From positions 486,038 through 550,037 of the forward strand of contig JBBDHG010000157.1 in assembly GCA_037951165.1 (NCBI GenBank): a stretch of 64,000 bases of DNA, given 5' to 3'. The notes beneath the pieces were generated by a model. The model was not told the DNA's origin, made no database searches, and saw only the letters and a list, made by a program, of their open reading frames with translations. The position numbers were made by a program, and so were the translations under genes. Below, piece by piece: positions 1-10,372 of the stretch; positions within the stretch are counted from its first letter, which is position 1, and each line of letters opens with the position of its first letter. The stretch comes from Lophius americanus. Its lineage: Eukaryota; Chordata; Actinopteri; Lophiiformes; Lophiidae.

Positions 1-400
1 GGAAAGAGACAGTCTAAGATTTGAAAAACCCGACTGGCAGCTACAAAGGGTGAGCTATGCCTAGAATTTACCACCTACTCTAATCCTAGCTTATTTTTTA
101 TTGGTTTTCATTTATTTATTGGTTGTCCCAGATACAAAGGAAGGAAATAAATCCTCTTTTTTTCCCGTGAGGACATTAAAGGGTTAGGAAAAAAGAGTTG
201 GGCTGATGAGGGACCAGATGCGGTCCTTACCTTTGTAGATTTTCAGGTGGACTGATTACACATACCTGGGGTTCACCTGTATGTCAAATAGAGTAACCAA
301 AGACGTTTGTTCTGGAGACATGAATACGTTTGACCACATGACACACAATTATTGGCTGAATGGTCGTAACGCCTCATTTTGTCAACGTTTTCACAACCAG
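1..400. other. Intron / left-edge sequence of the ANKRD26-like gene
   Basis: AT-rich sequence with no supported exon. It ends in a splice acceptor (CAG at 398-400) leading into the first recognisable exon of the coiled-coil gene, so it is most simply the intron preceding that exon. The upstream exons of that gene lie off the left edge. Confidence 0.5.
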
Positions 401-3400
401 GAGGAAACGAACGTGGCAGAACACGTCGACCTGCCTCCATCGGAAACAAGCTCGGATGAAATCGACTTCTTCAACTTGAAAAGCTACGAGACCCCGGTTC
501 TCCTGCAGCAGCTGGGTTTGTCCAATTTAGGTACGGATGGGAGCGGGCACACCTACCAATGCACGACATCGCCGGTTGGATTCCGCCACTGATTCTGACG
601 TATTTTAAATCTCACAGACAAGAAAAGCAAGTCGAGGCTGAAGAAGGTTTTCCTGGAATTCGAGCGCTCCATTGAGAAAGCACAGAACCAACATGGCTAC
701 CTGAAAGACAAGGTGGACCAACTTGAAAATGAGAAGGCGGAGCTGCTGAGGTCCTTGGCGGAGGCTAACAGTGTTACGGATGGCTCGGATTACGACCAGA
801 GAAGAGTTCTGGGTGACACTGAAGACCTTAAGTGAGAACTTCTCTTGTATTTACGCTCATCATATATGTTACATCACTTATGTGTAGATTTTAATTTATT
901 GACTCTTAATAGCGTCAAACTGTATCAGCATCAGGGAAATTGCTGCAACGCCGCCATGTTGTTCAACATCAACAAAGAGCAGCTGAGGAGGATCGAGGCG
1001 CAGCAGCAGTTAGAGGTGGAGGACGAACACAAGGTGAAGCTGGGGGTGACGCAGACACACTCGAGGGTCCAACATGTGACCTTGTTAACGTTTTATGGTG
1101 GTGTTTTGGTTTGAGGAACATCAGAGTCCTCCATCAGCAGAAGACTTCTTGTATCTGATTGTTACATGTGTGGATTTTATGTCAACCACCTAGCTTGAAG
1201 ATACTGTGGGGCGAGGCGTTTGGACGCTGCAAGGAAACAGCAACCACTTCATTAAGAATCAGGAGATCGATGACGAGAACATGAGAAACAACATGGAGGT
1301 ATTCTCATGTCCACTGACTTTGATCTATGTAGGAGAAATGCTCTTAAGAGGGCACTGATTAGATGTTTGGCCACATTCATGACCGAAGCCATAGCTGTGA
1401 GTGCGTGGCATGTTTTTAGAATCGACCTATTAGGTCATGTGACTGATCTGTGTTTAATGTTTGAAGGGTTGAGACAGAATAAGACAAGACAAGAGTTTAA
1501 TGTCCAAACAAACGCGTTTCCTCCGTCAAACCATCGGTCGTACCGGTGAAACCATCACACAAATGAAGTTTGTACGTATTTAGCCTGGATTGCGTTAAAA
1601 AAAGTAAAGTATTTGAATTTGAAATGGAGCCCTATAAAGGTTCATTTGAAGCCAAAACTAAACGTTTCTTTGACGCCATTCTGGTGAAAATCAATCAAAC
1701 AAGTATTTTCTTACATGTTGATGTGAGAATTAAAAAACTAGGACAGCAAGGCTGTGTTACCCAAAAGCCCCCAATCCCCTGCGTCGTACGAGAAATCCCT
1801 CTGATTGAACTACTCAAATTAAATGTGAATCTATGAAAAACTGTTTTTGTTGTAAATAAAGTAAAATATGATATTATCTAGATAATGATTTTTTAAATGT
1901 TATTTTCTGGCAAGACAGCCGAGCTGGTAGTTGATAACCGTGGACGACCTGCTGAAGTGATGCGTGAAGGAACATCAGGATGTCTTAATGTGCTCCTCAA
2001 CTGTCTCAAATCAAACCTGGGACCTGTCCTCTCAAAGCGACCTTATCTCCGTCTGTTTTCATTCCTCTCATTCATAGCTCTTGTTTCAGCTCACTGCGGC
2101 GTGCGACAGGGAGAAGGAGTTGCTCCAGGAGTCTGCGACCATAACCGAGCAGCTGACCTACCTGACGACGGACCTCGTTCGTTCGTGCGCCAACAACAGC
2201 GTCAGGCAGGAACACCTCTCCGACGAGAACAAGATCTTAAAGCATCAGCTCAAAGGAGCCCTACAAGATATGGCCACCATCAACACAGAGCTGGCCATGA
2301 CCACGACCTGCCTGGAAAATGAGTGGCGGGCCAACGACATGCTGAAGAGTCTGGTGGACTCCAACTGCAGCCGTACGGCTCTGGCCGAGAAGGAGGCGGA
2401 GCTCAGTCAGCAATCTCAAAGAGACACGGAGAAAGCTCTGGCGTGGGAGACGGAAAAACACCAACGCCTTAAAGAAGAGCACCAGCGGCTCAAACAGAGA
2501 TTCACAGGTTAGCAGACCGTAGAGAGAACGCAAACACGGGCCGAACCCGGGGCTTTGGGTTTTCAGCTTCAGACATGATAGATCTCCTCGCGTCGATTCA
2601 TACACATCAAACAAAACTCCCCCTAGTGAGTAAAAATACACACAAACATACAACAAAACCCATGAAAATACTTCAAAAAGTAACTGAAGGGATCAGTACA
2701 ACCCAAAACTGAATCAAACCACCGGAACAAAACAACAAATGTAAGCAAATAACCAGCATCAAAACATTTAAGGAGGTGGAAAGCGAGGCCAGTCATTTAT
2801 TTAATATTTAGCGAAGTGACGTGTTCTTGCATAGTTTTCTCCTGCAAGCGTTCTTTCTCCGTTTGTTTGTGTTTACTCCTGCAGGAGACACAGCCAATCA
2901 GCGCGACACCATCAGCTGCCTGACTCAGAAGCTGGCCAAGGCTGAGGCTCATGCCACCAGCGTGGAGAACTTGGTCCACAAGCTCACGCTGCAGCTGAGA
3001 GAGAAGAGCTCACAGCTGAGCGTCCTCCAGCAGGAGAAGGACAGGGTAGGTGGACCTGGGAGGGAGTCGGAACCACACCGAAATAAACTAAGGTGGACAT
3101 TGTCGTGATCAGAATCCTCAGGATGGCTTTCCTTCAGATTTGTCCATTCATGCATGAGTTAATGCCTCATCAGTTTCCATGTGGTTGGAATCACGTTTTT
3201 GCTGCAGTGTGGGCGGAGCCTAAGGGTTAATTCATGATTTAGCGCAAAAGCGCCCTATTGAGCGATGGTTGAGAACAAGTGATGTCACGCTGTGAAGTCA
3301 TGAGGTAACCTCACCAACGTCTTATCGTCTCAAGGACGCTGAAAACCACCTCTGGGTCAAATATGTAAATTATCTTTTCCATTATCTTGCCACAGACAGA

Positions 3401-4852
3401 AGGTAACAAACCACTTATTTAACTATATTTAACATATTTAGTAAACATAAAATATTTACAACTTAATGTAAAGTAACATTATTTTGTTGCCATTCTCGGT
3501 TGACGGAGATTTAGCGCCCAGCTGATTACAGCGATGCATTCATGTGCGATCTGTTAAACCTCATTAGCATATTGTGAAATTAGAAAGCCATCGGTCCTCA
3601 AAATCTGCCGTGCTTTAAGCTGTTGGTTCTGTTTGTCCTGTCGTCCATGTTCCAGATGGAACTGGCCAAGAAGAAAGCCAGCAAACTGGAGAAGCAGAAG
3701 AAATCCCTAGAGACCCAGCTGGATCAAGAGATAACCAAAAACAACGAGCTTCAAAAGCAAACCTTCAGGTAACTCCTCACCTCCTCTCACAGCTAGTAAT
3801 CCAGTAGAAGACAGTCTTGGTTATGCTTCTCGTCCAAGTTGACGCAGACACACTCCACTTGACGTCAGTCTTTGGACGGTTGACTCTGTAAGGACCGAAC
3901 ATTAACGAGACTTATTGAAACTCGCCACATGCCTGCAGCTATCCAAAGACCCGGTACTCTACCTCAGTGTGTTCCAAAACATCTCAAAAACAAGAAAACA
4001 AACTCACAGAGCACTAAGCTCCGCCTGTTCATTCCACTTCAGCGTCTTTGTTCAGCCCACTGAGCCTCCAGCTCCACCCCCAAAGGATCCTCAAAGGAAT
4101 CAATTCAGTACTAGAATAACACGATGGAAGAGCAGAAGAGGGTCTATACTGAAAAAGATGGTTTATTGATATTTGGACACTGGTGAAGATGATGAAAATC
4201 GGATCCTTCCAAAGTTCGGAGCTGTCAGTAAGTCGACCCGGAACATTAGGCTGCTAGAAATTGACGGATCAGGTTACCGACGGTAACTTTGGATGCAAAG
4301 AGGAGGCAACTGCGGAAGGGAATAGCTGAAAGAAGAAGAAGAAGAAGATAGGAGGGCTGGTCTGGAGTCTGGCGTCTTCTGTTTGTCCCTTCAAAGTGCG
4401 ATCTGGATATCGGTCTGGTCTCTCTGTGAGGCCCGTCTAAGTACAACCCATTACGGCGGTCCAGCCTGGGTGTTTGAGCAGCATGACTGACTGAAGGTCT
4501 CTAAATGACAGGAAGAGAAACCTGAAGACGAGACCTTCGCCGGTTGGTTTGTGTGAGAAAACCTCATTGATCTAGTATTAACTTCCACGATGTCTTCATG
4601 TCTGTTCAAGGTTGAGTTCTTCATTGAACTCTGCAAAGAGGCAACTTCTGGAGCAGCTCTGCACTCCTCTGAGCAGAATGGAGATGATCGAGAAGGTGGG
4701 TCCGGCACACGGTAGGGGCTTCTAGTGCTGGTCTGAAGGTCTGCCTGTGGAGACCTCTAGACCTCTAACAGTTTCTCCATCTTTCTTGAGTCCAGATGGA
4801 CATGCAGTTCCTCCCAGAGAAGGACAACCTCCAGGTCCAGCTGGAATACTGA
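401..4852 (+). CDS. ANKRD26-like coiled-coil protein, 3' part (nine exons)
   Basis: Exons read as 401-530, 618-831, 913-1066, 1194-1298, 2090-2507, 2885-3045, 3656-3768, 4611-4695 and 4796-4852. All junctions have AG/GT borders and keep one frame (1437 nt, 478 codons plus TGA at 4850-4852). The product is almost entirely charged coiled coil. Segments such as KEQLRRIEAQQQLEVE, DREKELLQESATI, DTISCLTQKLAKAEA and ELAKKKASKLEKQKKSLE resemble, from memory, the C-terminal coiled coil of teleost ankyrin-repeat-domain 26 (ANKRD26/CCDC144) proteins, which are tied to the ciliary base and centriole. The N-terminal ankyrin part would lie off the left edge. The block that usually separates the 'QQEKDR' and 'ELAKKK' segments in the family seems absent, so this may be a shortened paralogue. 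The stop sits 1 nt before a good donor (GGTAAG), so a longer isoform cannot be excluded. Family assignment is recalled, not searched. Confidence 0.72.
1740..1880 (+). repeat. Arm of the dispersed foldback-type repeat (copy 1)
   Basis: It contains the family signature: aagcccccaatcccctgcg, then a short spacer, then an attgaactactcaaat-like block and gtaaaatatg. It lies in the intron between exons 4 and 5 of the ANKRD26-like gene. A further scrap of the same family (ccccctagtgagtaaaa) is at 2617-2640. Confidence 0.6.
3046..3655. other. Intron between coiled-coil exons, no gene seen
   Basis: This intron lies between two exons of the ANKRD26-like gene. In related proteins a long stretch of coiled coil is encoded at this point. 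I see no open, splice-flanked exon here in any frame, so the missing block appears to be genuinely absent. Confidence 0.5.
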
Positions 4853-5064
4853 GGTAAGTCTGACCCAACACTTGGACCTTCTCAACAACCCTTTCCACAT
4901 GACTTCCTCAGAAGTTAATATCAAATAGTAAATAACGTAAGACCAGATGGATCTCTACAGATTATTTTAGAAGCTCAACTGTCGTGTTAACCCTTTATTT
5001 TTTCATTTACTCTTAACTCAAAGGTTCTTCTCAGGTTTGATCATATTTAGTCACATTATGGCTC

Positions 5065-5215
5065 CACAAAGTCTCCGGTTCCCCTGCGTTGCACAAGCAA
5101 ACCCCCTGATTGAACTCCTCAAATGAAATGTTAGTTGTGTCGACAGTGTTTTTGTAGAAAGTCTCCCCAACGAGAGTAAAAATGAACTATTAGAGTAAAA
5201 TGTGAAATATAGGAG
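5065..5215 (+). repeat. Arm of the dispersed foldback-type repeat (copy 2)
   Basis: It carries the family order: cccctgcgttgcacaagc, ccccctgattgaactcctc, then agtaaaaatgaactattag. It faces the inverted copy at 6140-6215, so the two could be ends of one larger element that includes the GT-rich tract. Confidence 0.6.
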
Positions 5216-5418
5216 ATAGACTTCATCAATCAGAAACATGCGGAGAGATTATGGCCTGAAAACTTTCAGAGATAAAGTCCTTTAGATAAAGACATTAGAA
5301 TGATTATAAGTTCATAAAGTTATCAACATTTCTCTAATCTTATAAATCAGATTTCATGATTCAGAACGCAGTTTTGTCTTAAAGAAATAAATCCAGAAAA
5401 CAAAACCGCTATTCTAAG

Positions 5419-5778
5419 TGTGTGTGTGTTTGTATGTGTGTGTGTGTGTGTGTGTGTGTTTGTATGTGTGTGTGAGTTTGTGTGTGTGAGTTTGTTTGTT
5501 GTATGTGTGATGTTACATGACTGTTGTGTGTGTTTGTTGTTTGGTGTGTGACAGTGTTGGATGTGTGTGTGTGTGTGCTTGTTGTGTGTGTGTTGTTTGA
5601 TGTGTGTGTGTGTTATGTGTGTGTGTGTTTGTGTGTGAGTTTGTTTGTTGTATGTGTGATGTTACATGACTGTTGTGTGTGTTTGTTGTTTGGTGTGTGA
5701 CAGTGTTGGATGTGTGTGTGTGTGTGCTTGTTGTGTGTGTGTTGTTTGATGTGTGTGTGTGTTATGTGTGTGCGTGCA
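5419..5778. repeat. GT-rich microsatellite with 149-bp tandem duplication
   Basis: Long (TG)n variant tract. A block beginning near 5490 (gagtttgtttgttgtatg, then a tgttacatga landmark at 5511) recurs 149 bp later (tgttacatga at 5660). The two copies appear essentially identical over most of their length, pointing to a recent tandem duplication. Confidence 0.85.
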
Positions 5779-6139
5779 GCATTGAGTACACAGACTTCTC
5801 TTCAGTAAAGAAGTATATGTTTAGTAACATTAACATTGTGTATTTAATGAATAAATGAACGACAAACACGCCCTTGAGGAGTTTTAAAGGTCAACGGGAA
5901 TGAGAGAGAGAGTAGATGCTGAGAGAGGGAGAGAGAAAGTACAGGAACAGGAAACCAGATCACAAGACAACCAATGACAGGAAGTGTAAAGTAAACTAAA
6001 CATGGAGAAAATGTTGAGGAAGGAAGGAAGCCCCAAACACAGAAGAAAGTTTTCTGCGTCATAACTTCTCCAGCGTTCTCTCTGGTATTTATCAGATTTT
6101 ACTCCCATTAGGCTTTTTTATTAAAAAACACTCTTTCAG

Positions 6140-6215
6140 ACGTAACTTCAGATTTCATGTGAGGAGTTCAATCAGGGGGATTGTTTATACAACGCAGGGG
6201 ATTGGGGGCTTATCA
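6140..6215 (-). repeat. Arm of the dispersed foldback-type repeat (copy 3, inverted)
   Basis: Reverse orientation of the family signature: gaggagttcaatcaggggg, then acaacgcaggggattggggg. It is inverted relative to the arm at 5065-5215. Confidence 0.6.
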
Positions 6216-7451
6216 GATATCTGATCGTAAAAACATCGACACATTAAAAAATCATTTTGGAAGGGCCATCAAAGATAGTCTATAAAAGTGACCAACTGGA
6301 TGAATGAGTGAATGAATGATAGAGTCAAATCAATAATGAAAATAAAAATAATTCTTCACGTCATGTTCTGATCCACTTCCTGATTGGACACACAGCAAGC
6401 CACGGGCCGAGGAGACAGAAGAAGAAGTCATCAGATCCGGCGCCTGAAGGGAACTCATTCTCTGATCGACAGATTTCACCCATTCATAAGGAACCATCAG
6501 TTTGCATGTACGAATCTCACGATTCAGGTCCACCAGCAGGAGCGGGCAGCGCTCCACGCCGCCCAGCAGGACCAGATCCGTGTGGTGGTACTAGTACAGT
6601 CTGTGTCTGACTGACACCATCTGCAGCAAAGGCCAGAGAGAATGACCCGGTTGGTCGGTTTCCACCTGCCAGACGACGCCGACAGATCAGAACCAGGGAG
6701 GTCAGGAGTTTCTGATGCTCAGCGATCCAACATGTCCGCCCCGGCCTGATAGAACTCTAATGAACCACGCTGACCGATGAGAACATGGACCTGCCGTGAA
6801 AGAACCACAGGGACGGTGCTGCCTGTGAGACCGGGCCTTGCAGCGCCGAGGGAAGCGGCGTGATCCAAACACGAACATCACGTCTGTAAATCTGCGGTAC
6901 GAGTGATGATCACATGTTAAACTGATGCGTCCTTCAATAAACAACAATAAAAGCTCGATCACAGGCAGATGGGATGTTTGCGTCTGACCTCAGGGATAAC
7001 GCCCACGCGGCGTCCTGATGACATCATACCACACCACCACAGACAAGAAATAACACTTATCAAACTATACCTGTTTGTTCTTTAAATAGTTGGTACTAGT
7101 CTCGGCATGAAACATAAGAAATATAAAGATTTAAAAGAAACAGAAAAAAAACATGCACAGATAAAAATCTACGCCGAGACACACCTGTAGCTGAAGTTAC
7201 GGAAAATTTTCTGTAGATTCCTTCACGAATGTCGGAGTTGCTTTGCATTTGAGGTGGAGGTGTGGGCTCAGTGGGCTGAACAGAGACACTGAAGTGGAAT
7301 GTGCAGGAGACGAGCGGCTACAGCGTATCTGAGGGATCCTCAGAGAGTTGGTTGGCGTTAAGGCGGGACTGAACTGGGCTCAGTCTCACCTTAAGACCGA
7401 ACCCGGTTCCATCTTGATTTGTTACTTTGACGGAAGTCGTTTTTTTTTTCC

Positions 7452-7498
7452 AATGTCCAAAGACCTATACTGATAAGGTCTTTGGACATTATCAGTAT
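7452..7498. other. Two overlapping perfect hairpins
   Basis: A perfect 15-bp inverted repeat has arms at 7452-7466 (aatgtccaaagacct) and 7476-7490 (aggtctttggacatt) around a 9-nt loop. The loop itself (atactgata, 7467-7475) is perfectly complementary to 7490-7498 (tatcagtat). The two hairpins share sequence and cannot both form. They lie about 360 bp upstream of the ENDOD1-like start codon. Function unknown. Confidence 0.8.
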
Positions 7499-7861
7499 TT
7501 CTCTGCAGAGTCACTGCTCTAAGTTTCAGCTCACAGTCGAGGCGTGGAGGTTCTTTAAACATTTACCTATCTGCTTATTTATGACAAAGGTCCCTCCTCT
7601 GGTCTGGAGGTCTGGGGGTCTGGGGGTCTGGGGGTCTGGAGGCGTATCCTAAGAGATCTAAGCAGCCAGAGTTATCCAGGTTCTGCAGGAGCTTTGGGAT
7701 CTTCTCTGGTCCCCGGTGCGTTGGACCAGTTTGCCTACGTGTCATGAAAACGATAAGCATTTGCATAATATGCAAGAGAGGGGAAGATTAGGTGAAGTCA
7801 GAAGTCCAGGAAGCAGCATGACACTTCTTCAAAGGGATCCGGACCGGCTGCACCTTTGGTC

Positions 7862-8811
7862 ATGACTGTCTGCAGAGGAGGTCTCCTCCTTTTTCTTCTG
7901 GTTCTGATGGCCGGCGCCGAGGTGCAGGAAAAACTCTCACCCGAGTGCAAACGCTTCCTGTACATGGGCACGCTGCCCCGGGGGCTGGACGAGCACCTCT
8001 TCAAGAAGATCTGCCACTTCTACAAGGGCGGCCCGCGGTTCTTCAGCCTGTACGACACCTTCAACCACATCCCCGTCTACTCCGCCTACACCTTCAAGCG
8101 CTCCGACGGCTCCAAGAAGGTGGACGTGCCTTGGATGTACGAACCTCAGGTAAGATCTGGACCTATTCTCCATCTTTTCTTTGCGGGATCCGTCGGTCTG
8201 AACAAAGACGTTTGTTTTTTTTCCAGCTCTCCACGGCGTCTGGCTCCAGAGAGATGCAGCCGTTCCCTCTGGAGAACTCCCACAGCAGCTTCGAGGACGC
8301 TCAGGCGGTTCTGGACGACTACTCCGACAGCTTCATATTTGAACGCGGTCAGCTGAATCCGGACGAGCACCAGGCCCACCCCGACGACAAAGCCTCCACC
8401 TACACCCTCACAAACGTGGTCCCGCAAGTGCGGGAGCCCAGCATGGCTTCCTGGAAGACCCACAACCACAACATCCGCAGGCGCCTCAACAACTACTGCC
8501 GAGGTACCGCCCACCTGGTCACCGGGGTCACCACTTCGGGGCAGATGATTCGTCGCCATAACATCAACCGCCTCGGCGTCCCCACCTTCTTCTGGTCGGC
8601 GTACTGCTGCACCGATTACGACCACAACGCGCCGTTCTCGGAGCGCTCCAAGTTTCCCGCGTTCGCAGCTCATTGGCTGAACGATAGGGAGAACATCAAA
8701 GTCCAGGAGGTGTCGGTGCAGCAGCTGGAGGAGTTCCTGAAGAAGGTGACCTACGTCAGCAGCACCTTCCAGATCTTCTACGACAACTGTTTGCCTCCCA
8801 GTAGCCATTGA
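7862..8811 (+). CDS. ENDOD1-like secreted DNA/RNA non-specific endonuclease family protein
   Basis: Two exons, 7862-8149 and 8227-8811, around a 77-bp intron (CAG/GTAAGA donor, TTCCAG acceptor) give 290 residues. The ATG at 7862 starts a hydrophobic leader (LLLFLLVLMAGAEV), a typical cleavable signal peptide, so the product is probably secreted or luminal. The body resembles teleost endonuclease-domain-containing 1 proteins: CKRFLYMGTLPRG, then YKGGPRFFSLYDTFNHIPVY, then STYTLTNVVPQ, then LNNYCRGTAHLVTGVTTSG, then WSAYCC. The place of the family's catalytic DRGH motif is taken by ERGQ (residues 135-138), so the usual general-base histidine is missing and nuclease activity is doubtful. Some fish paralogues seem to share the Gln (from memory). 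The length fits the family. It is convergent with pus7, whose stop lies 1.6 kb away. Tissue and role cannot be read from the sequence. Confidence 0.9.
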
Positions 8812-10372
8812 GTCATTGATGACGTCACTTTGCTGAATGAATCAGAAGTTTGCTGCTGAACCTCAGATCTTCTCCACAGTTAGAGGGAAACAGGATGAAG
8901 TTATCTCAAACTGAAAGATCCTATCGCCTGCAGCTGATCTCGATGCTCTAAAAAAGATTTACATATATTCCAATGAGGAAACGGCACTAAAGTGTTTTTA
9001 CGTTAAAATTAAAAACTTTACTACTACTTGAACAGGCGTTTACTTCTTCGGCTAAAATGATCGGATACCTTTGACCCTTCAGATTCTGCTTATCGTCAGA
9101 TTACTGCCACATTTACACACACTGTATACATACATATATAATATATACACATGATATATATGTTCATATATATGAAGAAAGTTTTAAGGAAACTTTTTTG
9201 ATCTCAGAAAACATTTCTATGTGAGACTTTTAAATTTTCCTTATTTTCTCTTCTTAAATGTTTCTGGTTTAAAAAGATCTATAATGAAAGACAGTGACAG
9301 AACAGAAAATGTCATCAGGGACAGATTGGGGTCAAATATATCGTGTTTTTACAGAAGAACGTTTCTGTTTAAATCAACATGGGCTGCTTCACAAACCACC
9401 AAAGAGTTCAGATTCAAAGAACAGAACCACGATGATGAACCGTCTGACCGAATGATGGTTCTGTAGAATATGAATTACTGAATTAAAAAGTTTCACTCTG
9501 TGACTTTGTTCATTATAATTCCTGACGGTTGATGATGACGATGTTGTATCTCATCGCCAGCAGCCAACTGGTTTCTCTGTCAGTCCGACATTTACCGGTC
9601 CTTCAGCAGAACTTTATCTCGGTACCGACAAGAGGATTCAAATAGAATGAAATCATCAAAGCTGTAAAAACGAGATAAAACCATCTTAACAATGTAGAGA
9701 ATGGATCTATGCAAATCCATCAAAGAACTCTTTAGGTACGGCAGAGACGTGGTTTAAGTTTATACTGTAGATGAAAGCCCGGCTCATCGACCAAACTAAC
9801 CGGGTTTTACTGTTTATTAGCCATTCTTGTCCTTAGGACATAAAAGCCTGGATGAACAGTAATTTCTTTGACTTCCTTCAGAGAAGCTCCAATAAAAGAA
9901 TTATCTGGGCCTCCGGCACCAACGTGAAGAAGATGGGAGTCATCTTCGATGAGAGCTCCCTCATAAAACACAGTTGAGTAGAATTTAAAATAGGGGAGGG
10001 GCTTTTAATAAAAGTAAATGAACATTTAATGTGTGACAGCAGGTCATTTTTCTTCTGTAGAACAGAAAGACTATAAACTTTTAATTTATCTCTCCATGAT
10101 TCTTTTCTTCCACACATCACCGCTAAAACAACAAAAACAACTTATTTTCTGTATAAAGACAAAAACACAAGTAGCTCAAGTAAAACACTATAAAAAAAAA
10201 AGAAGCTTCGAGGTGAGAAATCATTTCTCTTTGTGTTCCAAAGGAAAGGTTCGGTGTTCGCTCGGAACTCCGTCTTTCCCACCCTCGCCTAAAAAAAACA
10301 CTTGTGACAGTCAGTGGCTGGAGGGCACGCCTGCAGCAGCGGTGGCGGTCCGACCCGGTCAGGGTTCTGGTC
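8812..10372. other. Region between the convergent ENDOD1-like and pus7 genes
   Basis: It should contain the 3' UTRs of both genes. AT-rich stretches such as 9115-9180 and a plus-strand AATAAA at 9891-9896 are present. A minus-strand AATAAA (read as TTTATT at 9813-9818) could serve pus7. I cannot fix either cleavage site from sequence alone. No other gene seen. Confidence 0.45.

Larger units (their letters stand above)
4853..7451. other. Intergenic region between ANKRD26-like and ENDOD1-like genes
   Basis: No supported gene. It holds a foldback-family arm (5065-5215), a GT-rich tract with a 149-bp tandem duplication (5419-5778), and an oppositely oriented arm of the same family (6140-6215). 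At 7236-7318 is sequence that matches, in inverted orientation, the intronic stretch at about 4021-4095 of the preceding gene. The open frames here have no coding support. Confidence 0.6.

Noticed and set aside
913..1298. Frameshift between coiled-coil exons suggesting a pseudogene
   Set aside because: Using the acceptors at 911-912 and 1192-1193 instead of the next AG in each case restores one continuous frame through all nine exons.
8146..8808. 220-codon minus-strand open frame
   Set aside because: Shadow of ENDOD1-like exon 2; the plus strand has signal peptide, splice sites and family motifs.
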